Shown: piece after piece, positions 24,046-40,500 of the stretch
Layout of the letters: every line of letters starts with the position of its first letter
Position numbering within the stretch: position 1 is the first letter of the stretch
NCBI GenBank assembly: GCA_032358255.1
Contig: JAULBX010010878.1
Span: forward strand, 1-64,000
DNA length: 64,000 nt
Direction: 5' to 3'
DNA from: Heterotrichella gracilis
Lineage: Eukaryota > Sar > Xanthophyceae > Tribonematales > Xanthonemataceae
The notes under the pieces: generated by a model
Told to the model about the DNA's origin: nothing
Seen by the model: the letters and a program-made list of their open reading frames with translations, nothing else
The model's database searches: none
Made by a program: the position numbers and the translations under genes

Positions 24046-25363
24046 AGGGGGCAATGAAGGGCCGCTCTGGCAGTGGCGGCTAGGGTTTCACGGGGTTTCC
24101 AGGAGCAGGGCACCGCCGGGGCATAGGGGGCTGGGGTTGGCGGTGGGCTGGGTTCTCGGCAGGACAGGGGACAGGGCTTGATGGGGGTGGCAGTAATCCA
24201 GCTTCAGCAAGATTAGGGAGCACCGGGGGGGAGGGATACTAGTCACCTGGCTTCTTCACGGGCTGAATCGCGGCACATAGGGGGCAGGGTTCCATTGGGT
24301 TTGCCGTGCACAGACTGCACAGCAGGATGCGGCACGGGTTTAGCAGTGGTGCCAGGAAACGCAACAGTAGGGTGACAATGACATGCCTTGGCACTTCATG
24401 CATGGGACGTGGGTCTGCATGCATGCTGGGCGGGCGCTGCTGTTGAAAGTTGGTTGCTGATTATGAGACACTGCCTCTTGTACACCTGACATGATGACTG
24501 CTTCCAGTACAAGCATGTCGTCAGCGGCAGTGGCCTAGGGTGTGGACTGAACCCAACCGTTGCTGCCCAGCTGAGTGCTCACCTGTTGTTACTTTGATAC
24601 AAGCTGGGAGCTTGGAGTCGCTGACGTGGGTGTACAAGACGCCTTATCGGCAGACAATACTCACACTTGCAAGCGTGGGCTGTTGGTACACCAGCTGTAA
24701 CGCTCATGATTCATACAGCCCGCTGCCGCATGATGTTGTACAGACAATTTGGGGTGCAGCGTTACACCAATAACAAATCAGACAGCAAAACCAGGTCACA
24801 GCGTCAAAACGTGGCAAAATCACTCAGGTGCTTAGTAGGACACTCTATAGCCACAAGGGGATGTGTGAGTCTTGGAAGGGTGCGGCCATATGTTCATCAT
24901 CCTCCAGCCCAAGTGGGCAGGAGGGCCTCTTATCACAGACTCAGTGGCGTTCAATCCACAGCAGGCAGTACCAGGTAAAAGCAAAAAGGCCTGTCCATTG
25001 CAGGCTTGCAACCATTATTATATGGTCACATCATATTAGTTCCAACTGTTGATGTTCACCACACACACGCTCACAAAGACACACACACATTCATAGAGCA
25101 GACACAGGTCTGCATACACTTTCCCACCTCACAATTCACCCAACGCTGCACAGGAACAGCGTGCGTAGTTATTTGAAACCATAAAAGCCATACTTGGCAA
25201 CGCACTCTCGCAATACGACCACTCGTGGGGCATTACCTCGCCCCTCCATGAAATGGAGTGGGCACAGCAAAAAAAGGGGCCCCCAAACACACTCGGTTCA
25301 AAAACACACAAACCCATAACTCGGACAGTTGCGTCCATACAGCTCCAACGCAGGGCTAGTGGT
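24046..25363. other. Convergent intergenic region, no gene seen
   Basis: About 1.3 kb between the stops of RPN2 and the minus-strand bHLH gene. It presumably contains both 3' UTRs. Short open frames here lack splice-flanked, phase-compatible structure. Confidence 0.5.
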
Positions 25364-26469
25364 TTAGATGCTGACTGATGCTCCCAGCTTCCGCTTCTTG
25401 ACTGGCACGCCATCGTCAGCCTCTGAGCTCGTGGGGGAGGGGGCCTTGTCCTCGGCAGCAGCCACCTCGCCATTGGACGTCTGGCTGGGCAGCATCGGAG
25501 GGGTCCCTGGCTGGGCGTTGCCCCGGTGGGCTGCTGCTTCCACGCCGTTCAAGAGGACTGGCTGAGGCCCTGTGCACAAAGGAACAAATAAGGGTGGAAG
25601 CTGGAAAAGTGCCGGTCACAGAGCAGGCTTCAGAAAGACACAAGTGGCGCATCTCGGGCAGACAAAACTGAGCCGTACCTGCCTCGACGGGCTGCAGAAA
25701 CCTCACTGTGTCGAGCCTGCCTGCGCCAGGGATCAGCTCCTGTTGCTCCAGGACACGTGGGACGGGTGGCTGGGAGATGGCGTGCGCATGCTGTGCCTCC
25801 AAGAACGCGAGCCTGGCCCTCATCTCGTCGATGTACTTGATAACCTCCTCCAGGAAGGTGGCGGTGTTGGACCGCTCGGCGTGGGGCACGATCTTGCGCA
25901 GGGCCTCGAGCCTGCAAGCACATTCCACACGAAAATGTTGGTCAGCCAAAAGTTTGGGTAAGGAACACGTGAAACACGGTTACAGCGGAGGTACCGCCGG
26001 TTGGCGAGGGGAATTGGCAGGCAGCCGCATGCGTGGCTCACCTCTCGTTGATCCTGGTCCGCCTCCTCTGCTCAGCAGCCTGGTGGCGTGAGGCGTACGC
26101 CGATGAGGTCCTGCTGTCCGATGACTTTGTTTTGCCACGTGATGTGGCCTTGCCTGGGTCAGCAGCACCGGTCGCACCCCCTGCCGCATTCTGCTGAAGC
26201 CGGGCAAATTCTGCCACCTGGGGGAACAGCTGGCTGAACTGGCTGAAGAGAGCGATCTCCGGGTACAAGCTGGTGGAGGGGGGGACGGCTGTGAACGCGC
26301 TCCTCACTCCTTGCAGGCCAGAAAGCCCAGCTGCTGCTGCTGCGGCTGCCTGGTGGGACTGCAACGAGTTCATGCCGGACAAGCCGGCCCGCGCGGCTGC
26401 GGCGGCGTCCATAGCTCCTTGTCCGTTGGGGAAGAGTGCCAAAGGCCTTCCAGGCATTGACGGTTGCAT
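25364..26469 (-). CDS. BIM-like basic helix-loop-helix transcription factor
   Basis: Three exons: 26469-26042, 25911-25679, 25569-25364; 288 residues from the ATG at 26469. The exon 1/2 join falls inside the DNA-binding domain: SRHQAAEQRRRTRINER joins LEALRKIVPHAERSNTATFL. The basic region has His, Glu and Arg in the H-x3-E-x3-R pattern that contacts CACGTG G-boxes. The helix-loop-helix runs to about residue 175 and flows into a coiled region (YIDEMRARLAFLEAQ). Plant BIM proteins, partners of BES1 in brassinosteroid signalling, share this EQRRR..INER and loop layout; a brassinosteroid role in an alga is not implied. The N-terminal 125 residues are Ala/Gln/Ser-rich, and the C terminus holds a PVKKRKL nuclear-localisation-like motif. 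An AG acceptor just upstream of the ATG leaves open an additional 5' exon. Three G-boxes lie in its own upstream region. Confidence 0.82.
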
Positions 26470-27917
26470 CAGATCGGGGGAGTGGGACTGGTTCTGCAAG
26501 AGCTACGTTGTATGACTGCATATAGTTCTTTTGGTAACGTGCGAAACGGGGCCCGTATTTCAGTGGTCCACATTGCGGGCACCGCATAAATTGTGCAAGG
26601 TCTGGGTCCCCGCATTTCGATACCATATTCAGGAATTAAACTGGGGTGTAATTAATCTTGGGCTAAACGTCGCTTGGTGACTCTCAGTCATTGCAACGCA
26701 TTTGTGCGGTGCCTCAGGGGGTGCAAAAGAGATGCCTTTGCAAATGCAGAGAAATCTGGAGAGAATCTTTGAAATCCCGTGAATCACAAGGCCAATCTCG
26801 TGGGCACTCCGACACCCCCCAACACAGACGACGGACGGCGGGAAAGCGTCCATTGCGTCGTGGGATTTTGCAGCACCGATTTGTAGGGGGTCCTGCCACA
26901 TCTATGCTGGATAATAGATTGGTCCCTCCACAAAGCACTGCCATTTCGAGACATTCGCGAGCTCCTGCCACAAAAGGTGGCCGTCAAAGGTGGCTTTGTC
27001 ATGAACGCTGACGTGGAGGGGCCACATGTCCTGACTCCGGTACACAATTGACAAATTGGTACCGTGAAAGGGGTCCAGAACTCAACTGCCTGAGTCCAGT
27101 TTCCAAACACGTGATGCTCTGAATATTCGACAAGTTGACGTGCAGGCAGATACGGCGCAAAACCAGCCTCGGAGTGGCGGATCGGCCGCATGTGACTCAT
27201 CACGTGTTTTCCCATCCGCGCGCGCGCGGAGGGCTTCCCCGGTTTTGTGCTGTCTTGGAGCTCCGGAGCAGCTGCCAGCTGAGTTGGCCGCCAGCACGTG
27301 AAGCATATGACGCACGCGGACCGTAAATGACGTAATTGAGAGCGTACACGTCTGCAGCTACGCGGCGTCACCGGCGCAAGCCGCGCGGGGATCAGGCGGG
27401 GACCACCCTTGTCCCCATCTGTTCAATACTGTTTTTAAATCCACAAACCCTGGCCAAAGGGACCAGTCCTTGCTGCCTCAGCAGCGTCCTGGGTGCGAAT
27501 ACAACGCAAGCAGGTGCACCGTTGGTGCATAAACCTGGTGGAGGCTGTAGGCTGGTCGCATTTGTACCTCCTTTTCTAGTGCGCAGGTGGTTCTCTGGCT
27601 GAGCACCGCACTGCCTTTTGGCGCGACTTCCAAGCTGAACCACGAGCTATTGGCGTGACAGTACGGGTGTGGCACCCTCGAACACGATCTGGGCTATCCT
27701 GTATCACTTGTAGTGTATGTTATTGCGTTGCGATAGTGATTTTGAAGCCTGTACAGTCATGCTGGTAGTAGGTTGAGCCTGTGGTTGAGCAAGCGCACCA
27801 CACCTGGGTTTCAAACGCACTGATACACAGTGACGACTGGCATACTTCAAGCAGCGCAAATTTACAGCATAAAACGTTCGCTTCTGCTATTTTCCGTGAC
27901 GACAGACGACAGGGCAA
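26470..27917. promoter_or_regulatory. Divergent intergenic region bHLH / Deg1 with three G-boxes
   Basis: CACGTG occurs at 27108-27113, 27201-27206 and 27295-27300. The first two extend to a 12-bp inverted pair: AAACACGTGATG at 27105-27116 and CATCACGTGTTT at 27198-27209. About 0.35 sites would be expected by chance in 1.4 kb at equal base use. The neighbouring minus-strand gene encodes a predicted G-box-binding bHLH, so auto- or cross-regulation is a reasonable inference. Confidence 0.6.
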
Positions 27918-32871
<4,954 letters not shown>

Positions 32872-35079
32872 GGGGCAAAACCCTAGGGCAGGGTACAACC
32901 CCTTAGCGAGGGTGCTGAGGGAGAACGCCAAGGACCACGTGTCGGTGCGACTTGGGTCAAGCGAGTGAGGGGCGGAACCCTAAGGCAGGGTATAGGGAAA
33001 CGTTGCAGGCTGGTCCAGCTTTTCAATTGGCAAGTGGTGTGGGGATGTGGCAGTGAGGGAGTGTAGATTGGGTTTACGACGCTTTTGTACCATATGGGGT
33101 GAACAATAGGTCCCTGGAAGGGACATTTAGGCAGCCTTTCTTCAGCATTGTTTTCAGCATCGTCGTGACCCAGTGGGGTCCGGACTGGTATGGACTGTAT
33201 TCGTCAGGGCGTTGATCCACTTCAGTATACATGGGTAGTAAAATGTATCAAGACATGCGTGACGTGTGGCACAATCGAGGTGTGAAGCACTGGGGTATAC
33301 TACGTTTGGTAATCGCACAAAGACAGGATTGGCATGGATTTAAAACTGGTTAACCAATTGCCCTCAGCGCACAGCAGTGCCTACTGAAAGCAATGTACCA
33401 CTTTGAAGCACTTGGCTAATGCTTGGACCCTGGTCCACAAAAAAACGGTTTCATTGTCATCACAGTGTATTCAATGTAAAATATTTTCTAAAATGTTGCG
33501 CTGCCGGCAATGACACTGGGAGTAGTACCACCTACTAGCTGGTCTGTGCAGTGTGTCGAAGACTTTGTAGGGCACCACCGATGCGACAACACTGGTGCCC
33601 CAAACCGGGGGCCCTGTTGTAAACACCATAAACCCTAAGCTTGATTGATGGTCGTGATCTCAGTCGCAGGCACAATGCACCAGGGTGGTTTGCTCTCTGA
33701 AATTTGCCTCGTCAAGTTCTTTCTGAATCAGGCCATGTTCCTCTGGTTGCTGCCTCGGGCTGGCCTGTCTGCGTTTTCAATGATGGGCCCATTGGCCTAC
33801 CAGTACGTTGCTGGCTTGTGGTGCACATGTGCCGCTTTGGATTCCATTCAGTGGAGGGCCCGGGGGTCCTTTTGTTTCTTCCTTCTTTTGCCAGAGTTAA
33901 ACTTTGTTACAAAACCCGTCCAACCGATGACTTGAATTTCAAGGGCTGTTGATCATTAATACAAAATGAATGATTGGAAATAAATTGACCAGCTAAACCA
34001 CACAGCAAGCATGCATGCTACGCACCACCAGGTTGAAGCAACCAGACAGTCATTTCAAGCAGAGCGAGGAGACGAAGAAATGGAAAAGGCAGAAGCAACT
34101 AAATTGCTTCCTGGACAGACCCTTCAAGCAGTACTCATCTATAGACAGAACTGTTACATGCCCAGCCATGGCTGAGTCTGGTTGCTAGGAGATCAACCCT
34201 GTGTCACATCCAGTAAATGCATGGGTTGTGCTACTAGCTCCCCTAGCTCCAGATGATGCACAACCATATGTGTACTGCAACGATTGCAGCTCAAACCCTG
34301 AACCCTCCACTTTACCTTGGGTGCCCATAATGTCAATTACTGCGGTTACCGTAACCATTGGATTTTTTAGTAAACTATGAAGATGTAGCGTGTTAAGCCT
34401 GAGGGTGGCAACCGACAATGGTTGTTGCTTGTCCCCTCAGGCAAAACACACCACATTTTCATAGTTTACCACAAAATCATATGCTACACTCCTATTCTCC
34501 CCTCCCGCGTTGGTTTATCTATCCAAAATGGGCTAACTTACCCTTGCAAAACAAATGCACATATTCACATTCTTCAATTACCCTTGGAAAATGCCGAGAA
34601 TGCTCAATGTCCCCGCAATTGGTCAAACGTGCCCTGTCCATCTTTCTTACTGAGCTTCCCAGGTACGTGTGTAAATTTCACTGCACAAAACTGATGCCAT
34701 AATGTATACTTACACCTATATGAATGCTCCAAGTAAGACCCAATCATCCTTGCTCAAGCTGTTCCATAGGTTCATCAGTACTCCCCCATGGACTGCTGTG
34801 CTCCCCATTGTCAACAATTGTCCAGTATTGTATCGCATGCCACCTCCAAGCTGAATCAAGCCCATCTCCTGCACAGACGGCAATCCACACTCTTAATGCA
34901 TTGGCATCCCCTTCACATGTACCACATTCACCGGACAATCGCACCATGCACACCCACCTACACCTGCCACACCATCCCCAACTAACATAATTCACATTTG
35001 ATTTATTTGGTTAATTGTTTGTTGAATTTATTTTCATTCTTTTTCCTTGCATTGACACAACCTGTCTTGTTCTGCAGCA
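32872..35079. other. Intergenic, 2.2 kb, no supportable gene
   Basis: After the terminal-exon copy, the sequence is AT-richer and holds overlapping open frames around 33645-33952. These have no recognisable domain and no clear splice context. The last part is upstream of the small membrane-protein gene and may hold its first exon. Confidence 0.45.
32909..32992 (+). repeat. Near-identical copy of the Deg1 terminal exon including the stop codon
   Basis: The last coding block of Deg1 plus 3' flank (about 32814-32900) is repeated 97 bp downstream with roughly ten differences in 85 bases. The copy preserves the reading frame VLRENAKDHVSVRLGSS and ends in its own TGA. It lies beyond the true stop at 32869-32871. 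Confidence 0.95.
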
Positions 35080-36180
35080 ATGCAGGTGAAGGTGCAAGAT
35101 ACATGGGCCACAGTAGCCAATCTGCAGACCACAGCGGTGGAGACGGAGGCCAAGGTGGACAAGGTATGTTAGGAATTGGCATAAGGGGAAATGAGCATCA
35201 GTATACCTCTCCTCGTGACCTCCTGACTGGTTATCTTGTGTGAATGGTCTCGTTCTCTTGGATAAATAAACAAACAAATAGCTACGCAGCCTGTCCTTGA
35301 ACAAGCGCGTTGGTTAAGGAAGAGGATTTAGCAGAGAGTAGGACAATGCCCTCATGTCCACTGTGTCCTCTACCATGAACTCGTCCTCTCACATCTACAC
35401 AAAAACGACGTGTTACAATTGGGTGTGAAACATACTTGATGTGGGGTGTCTCAAGGTGCAAGCGCAGACAGGGGGGTGAAGGAATGGGCAGACTGCTTGC
35501 ACTAGACCAGATGCTGTTGGAACATGCATGGCTGGCATTGTGTCAGGTGCCAAAATGTCAAGCACAGCTCAAGTTAGGCCTCACTACAGCCCACACCTCA
35601 ATTCCATGTAAGTGTGCAGCAGTTTGAGTGAGAGGGATGACGATGTTGCCGCATAAGTACACTGCATATTGCCCTGTGTGTGGCATGTGTGATATCAGCT
35701 GTGCGCATGTAGGTATGCATGGACATTGCCATCTACTCTGAAATTGGTGGGGAAGATGTCGCAGGTGTTGTGCGTGTGCTGCATGCACTTGTACATTGGG
35801 GTGGTTTGTACATGTCCAGGTATTGATTACTTTGTGTATTGCCACTCTTGCAGCTGCGGCAAGTGGGGGAGGCCTACACGGAGCTGACTGTGGGATTGTG
35901 CCTGTGGGGTGCAATGTCATTGACCTGGGCTTTTGCTGGGCTGGGGCTGTACCCCCTCCTGCGCAGGGAGGTGGATGAGCAGGTGTTGGTGCTTGTGATG
36001 GTGGCCGGCTACTGGGCCATCAACATCCACCTTCTCAGCAAAATGGTGTTCACGCCATGGCTGAAAGTCCTGAAGCTGACAGGACAGGTGGTGGTGTTGG
36101 AGAGGGCACTGTGGGCAGCACTGGGGGTGATGGTGGTTGCTGTTGCTGCCAAGTTGGTCAGCAAGGAGGGGGGCAAGTAG
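35080..36180 (+). CDS. Small unrecognised membrane protein
   Basis: Two phase-compatible exons, 35080-35163 and 35854-36180, giving 136 residues from the ATG at 35080. A strong acceptor (TTCTGCAG) ends two bases before that ATG, so one or more upstream exons are likely and the true N terminus may be longer. The first ~35 residues look like an amphipathic or coiled segment (TWATVANLQTTAVETEAKVD). Three hydrophobic spans follow, at about residues 38-62, 72-96 and 111-130, with a short basic tail (KLVSKEGGK). I do not recognise the family. The Thr/Glu/Val-rich coil followed by membrane segments would suit an organelle membrane protein, but that is speculation. Confidence 0.6.
35264..35380 (+). 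repeat. Dispersed repeat, copy 2
   Basis: AATAAAC-rich start, GCAGCCTGTCCTTGAACAAG, then GTTAAGGAAGAGGATTTAGC and ACAATGCCCTCATGTCCAC. The same order of blocks occurs at about 50985-51095. It lies in the intron of the small membrane-protein gene. Confidence 0.6.
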
Positions 36181-37505
36181 CTGGTAAGCTGATTGAGGGA
36201 GGAGGGGGGAGTGGCGCAGACCAGGGCCAGGAAGGGGTGGAATATGCCTTCGTTTTACAAGGTGCAAGTACTCCAATTTGAGTGAGCTTGAGCAATGATT
36301 GGGACGGGATTTGAGGGGAAGAATTTTGAGTGTGAGTACGGAAATGTAGCAATATTGCGGAGGAAACTGGGAGTTGGTTTGTAAAAGGAATGTGGGCTGG
36401 TTTCTCGAGGAAAATTGTAGGGGAATACTTTTGAGTAGGAGCATGACACAAATTAATTAGTTTTGGGAAATCCTTCTTTCCATGGCATGCATTGCACTGC
36501 TGCTGTTCATCCTGTTACAATTGCTCTCACAATTGTGCATTTGGGCAATAGCTATCTTCAAAAAATGAACTAAGACGCTCAGTCTGAGCAATATTGATTG
36601 TTTCCATGAATGTCTGTGGTTTTCATCATTGCTGGCTAATGTGTGCTGCCGTGTGTGGGTTTTGGAACGATTGGTTTTTTCTTCTTTCATCAAATAGATT
36701 TAAGATTTCGGTTCATTTGCTCAGCGCTGCGCAGTAGAACCGCAAACAATGGGGTCACCCCATGGGGTCACACCGTGTGCATGCATGTCACTAGAGGGCC
36801 AAGTTGGACGTGTGGTGCAGTCCGGAACACTCCGTGTGCTGGCGGAAGTTATGTTTATGTGCATGATGTTGCCTCGAGAAGGACAGTCCTTCTAAGTCAC
36901 TTACACTGTAATACTATGTTGCATATATGGTATGTAAACAAAAAAGAAATTACGAGAACGCAGTGACATCGTACATGACTCTTGAAGGGAAGGTGCTCAG
37001 TTTGCACCCACAGCTGTGTGCGGAACTACCAAACACAACGTCAAAAGAAAGAGTGGAAAATTTGAATTATTAATAACAATTCATACATATATCATACATA
37101 TTGCCTTTCCAGGGCTACTCCATTTAGCAGGAAAGAACGGAAAAAACGACTTTAGTGGACCATCTAAAACAAATAGTAATACGGATTGCGCCTAGGCATC
37201 TCCTATTGCAAGACCTGGTCAAAATTTGATTTAATAAGGCCCTGTTGAGGGTCCTACTCCTCCTCTAGCTAGGTCCTCCTCCTCCTCCTCCTATAGGCCA
37301 GGCTGGAGCATATCACTGCTAAGCATATCACTGCTGATCATTGTTGATCCCTGATGATTACTGCTAATCACTGCCACAGTGGTCGCTAGGCTGAGCGCAT
37401 CACTGATCACTGCGACCCATCAATTATCACATCACTGATCACATCACTGCGGCGCATCACTGAGCGCATCACTGAACACTTGCAACACGCGCGAGGCACG
37501 CACCC
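36181..37505. other. Convergent intergenic region between membrane protein and MSH7
   Basis: About 1.3 kb. It includes the two 3' flanks and, at its right end, short-period repeats. No coding exon is supportable. Confidence 0.5.
37309..37480. repeat. Degenerate ATCACTG minisatellite
   Basis: An irregular array of ATCACTG/ATCACTGC/TGATCAC variants spaced 8-14 bp, preceded by a CTC/CTCCTC tract at about 37257-37292. It lies immediately downstream of the MSH7 stop codon on the minus strand. Confidence 0.8.
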
Positions 37506-40500
37506 TCAGCCTGTTCCACCCGCCAGCGCGGCAGTTTCCTGCCGCAGCGCAACGATGGCGTGCAGCATGGCGCGGTCGTGCTGCCACCTGCAGCAGCAAA
37601 AAAATGACTAGTTAGCCCTGAAACAACAGACTGCCCGCCATGGCCAGCGGCAACTCGCAGGCGGGCATGCTGCCATCTGAACGCATGCACATGCCACATT
37701 GGTACCAACCGCTCATGGAAGTGATTCATTGAGTGGGGCAGTGCCACGTACAGGCCCTTGGTTTGCTATGGGATCCAGGGTTTGCTAGGGTGATCTAGCT
37801 ACAGCAACAGAAGGACTGGTCCGCATGTGAATGTGCTAGTTGCACACACAGCGCAACGTGCCAGGGGGTGCATGACATTGAACCCTAAAGCACACTGTTT
37901 ACTTCCTTTCTTTCACAAGAGTTTGCAGCAGTGTGCCAGCGTGCAGGCCCTGGGTTTGCCATTGTGATCTGGGGTTTGCTAGGGTGATCTAGCTGCGGCA
38001 ACAGGAGACACAGTGCGCCGTGGGACAGGCGGCGCCAGCGCTTGCATGCAGAGAGCCCACCAGGAAGTAGCCAGGTCAAACACATGCCCTACATCACTAT
38101 ACCACCCACCACTCACCACACCACCCACCACACCACCATCCGCTAGTCACCCACCCGTGCCGCATGCGAGTGGCCTCCAGCAGCTCCCCCCACCCCTCCA
38201 GCACCAGCCGCTCCTCAGCACCCACACACCCCACCCGCCCCCCACGTGGCGCCGTACCCCCCACCACTCCCGCCCCATCCTGTGCAGCCTCCCGGCTCTG
38301 GTGTGGGGTGGTAATTGCGCCCTGGTGGGGGGCGGCGATTGAACCCCGGTGGGGTGGGGTGGCTGCTCTCTGGTTAGTTTGGGTGGTGGCTCCCTGTATG
38401 GCTGCCATGTGAGATTCCAGCGCTCGAGCTGCTGCCGCTGCGCGGGTGAGGACTGTGGGTGGCAGGCCCGCTGCCCCAGCTACTTCAATTCCGCAGCTGC
38501 CCTGTGACCAGGGTCAAGCGGATGTGGGTGGAGGCAAGGCGGAGGCATAGTCAACAATGACACAGAGTGCCATCTGCACAATGTGTACAGATGGGACTAT
38601 GTGTCAATGTGCAGCACAATTCTCCCTCAAGAAGCAGCAAAACACCCTAGCTAAGGTCAAGTGGATGTGGATGGAGGCAAGGCCGAGGCACGGCCAACAT
38701 TCACACAGTGCCATCTGCACAACCCTAACTTCTAAGCAATGATACCTTAGCTAGGGTCATGTGAATGCAGATGGAGGCAAAGCAGAGGCATGGCGAACAT
38801 GACACATGGGGCCACCTGCACAAGTTCAAATCTTAAGCCCAAAACCCTGGCTAGGGTCCACCCCACCTGCGGCGCCGGCCCCTCCCGCAGCCTGTACAGC
38901 GGCACAAACCCTTCCCTAGGGTCCACCTCGCTGGCCATGTGCCCCAGCTGCACCCTCCCCGCCAGCCCCGCATCCCCCGCCAGCCCGTGGTAATGCGTGG
39001 CGAACAGCGCGCGGCACCCCACCCCCGCCAGGTGTCGCGCCACCGCGGATGCGATCGCGTGCCCATCGTGGGTGGCTGTACCTCGACCCAGCTCGTCCAG
39101 GGCGAGGAGGGATGCGGGGGTGGCGGCGTGTAGCATGGCGGAGGTCTCGGTCATCTCCACCATGAAGGTGGACTGCCCTGCGATGATGCGGTCGTGGGCG
39201 CCTGCAGTACACGAGGAAAGGGATGGGGTTTTATAATGGAGAATTCTTTACAACGGATAAAAGTCCATCACTGTGGGATTAATGGAAAAAGGAATATATT
39301 AAGGGGGGGGTGCAGGTCTTTCCTCCACCGTTTTGAGCATTATTGTAAACCCCTCACTGGTACCGTGTCATGCTGGCGTGCAAAAGAAAAAAAAGGGCAG
39401 CAACGATGGTGCCCAGTTGGTGGGCACACCTATGCTTTTGAAAATCAACTGGAAACCCTAAACCCTAAACCCAAAAAATGTTTTCCATGTCCCACAGGGG
39501 CGCACCTATGCGTGTGAAGATGCGGTCTGTGGGTGACAAGCGGGCGGTGGTTGCGGGCACATAGCAGCCCACCTGCGCCATGATTGCTGCCAGGCAGGTG
39601 GCACGCAGGAGGGTGCTCTTGCCACCCATGTTGGCACCTGCGCACCAAGAGGAAGTATATTTCTTGGTGCATTTGTATCCCCAACCTCAACGCGGGTGAT
39701 TCTACCACCACCAGGCACCTGCGCATGTTGGCACCCATTCACCCACCATGCTATTGGAGTGACTGTGGACCATGTCTCCCAGCGGCCACGTAACAAATAT
39801 ACGTAGACCTACACTCATATAACAGAAGTATGTATGCACTCTAGAATATCATAACCAGGTTTTGCATGCATAATTATAACTGCGCATAATCCCCACCAAT
39901 TGCACAAATCTTGCCAACCCCATCGGCATACCGGTCAGCAGCAGGAACGGGTGCTGGTCACCCCCCAGCTTCAGATCGTTGCACTCAATGCCCTCGCCCC
40001 TTCCCAGCTGCCTGGCACCAGCCAGTGCCAGCAGTGGGTGCCACAGCCCCCGCAGGTCAAGCACCCCCCCCTCGCCCCCCCTCCCACCCCCCACCACCCC
40101 CACCACCCCAGAGGTGAAGCTGGGGCGGCAGAAGGAGCATCCCGGGGGTGCGTTGCCGGGATCAGTGGCGTAGGCCAAGCCTGCCAATGCGTCCAGGGAG
40201 GCCACTGCGTCTATGAGGTTGGACCACAGGGGCAGGCGCTGGAGGAACGAGCCCGCGACCTGCAGGAGGTGGGCGGTAAATAAACTCATTTTATTACAAC
40301 AAGATAATATATTTTAAATAAAGTTGAATGAAATACTTAAATAAAGGTGAGCGGCATGTTGCATGGCTCATGTGGCACTGGCATGCAAGTGGAAGCCTTT
40401 GGGTGGGTGTGGAGTGTGGGGCAGACCAGTCAGGACGTCAATGGCGGCCACTCCCGTCTATTATATTGGATCACAAGGGATGGGGCTGGGCAAACAAGCC

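Noticed and set aside
33645-33952. Two overlapping plus-strand frames of 80-95 codons
   Set aside because: No domain, no splice context, and mutually overlapping frames of equal quality suggest chance.
37309-37480. CRISPR-like array
   Set aside because: Units are 7-14 bp with no spacers of constant length; this is a degenerate minisatellite in eukaryotic DNA.
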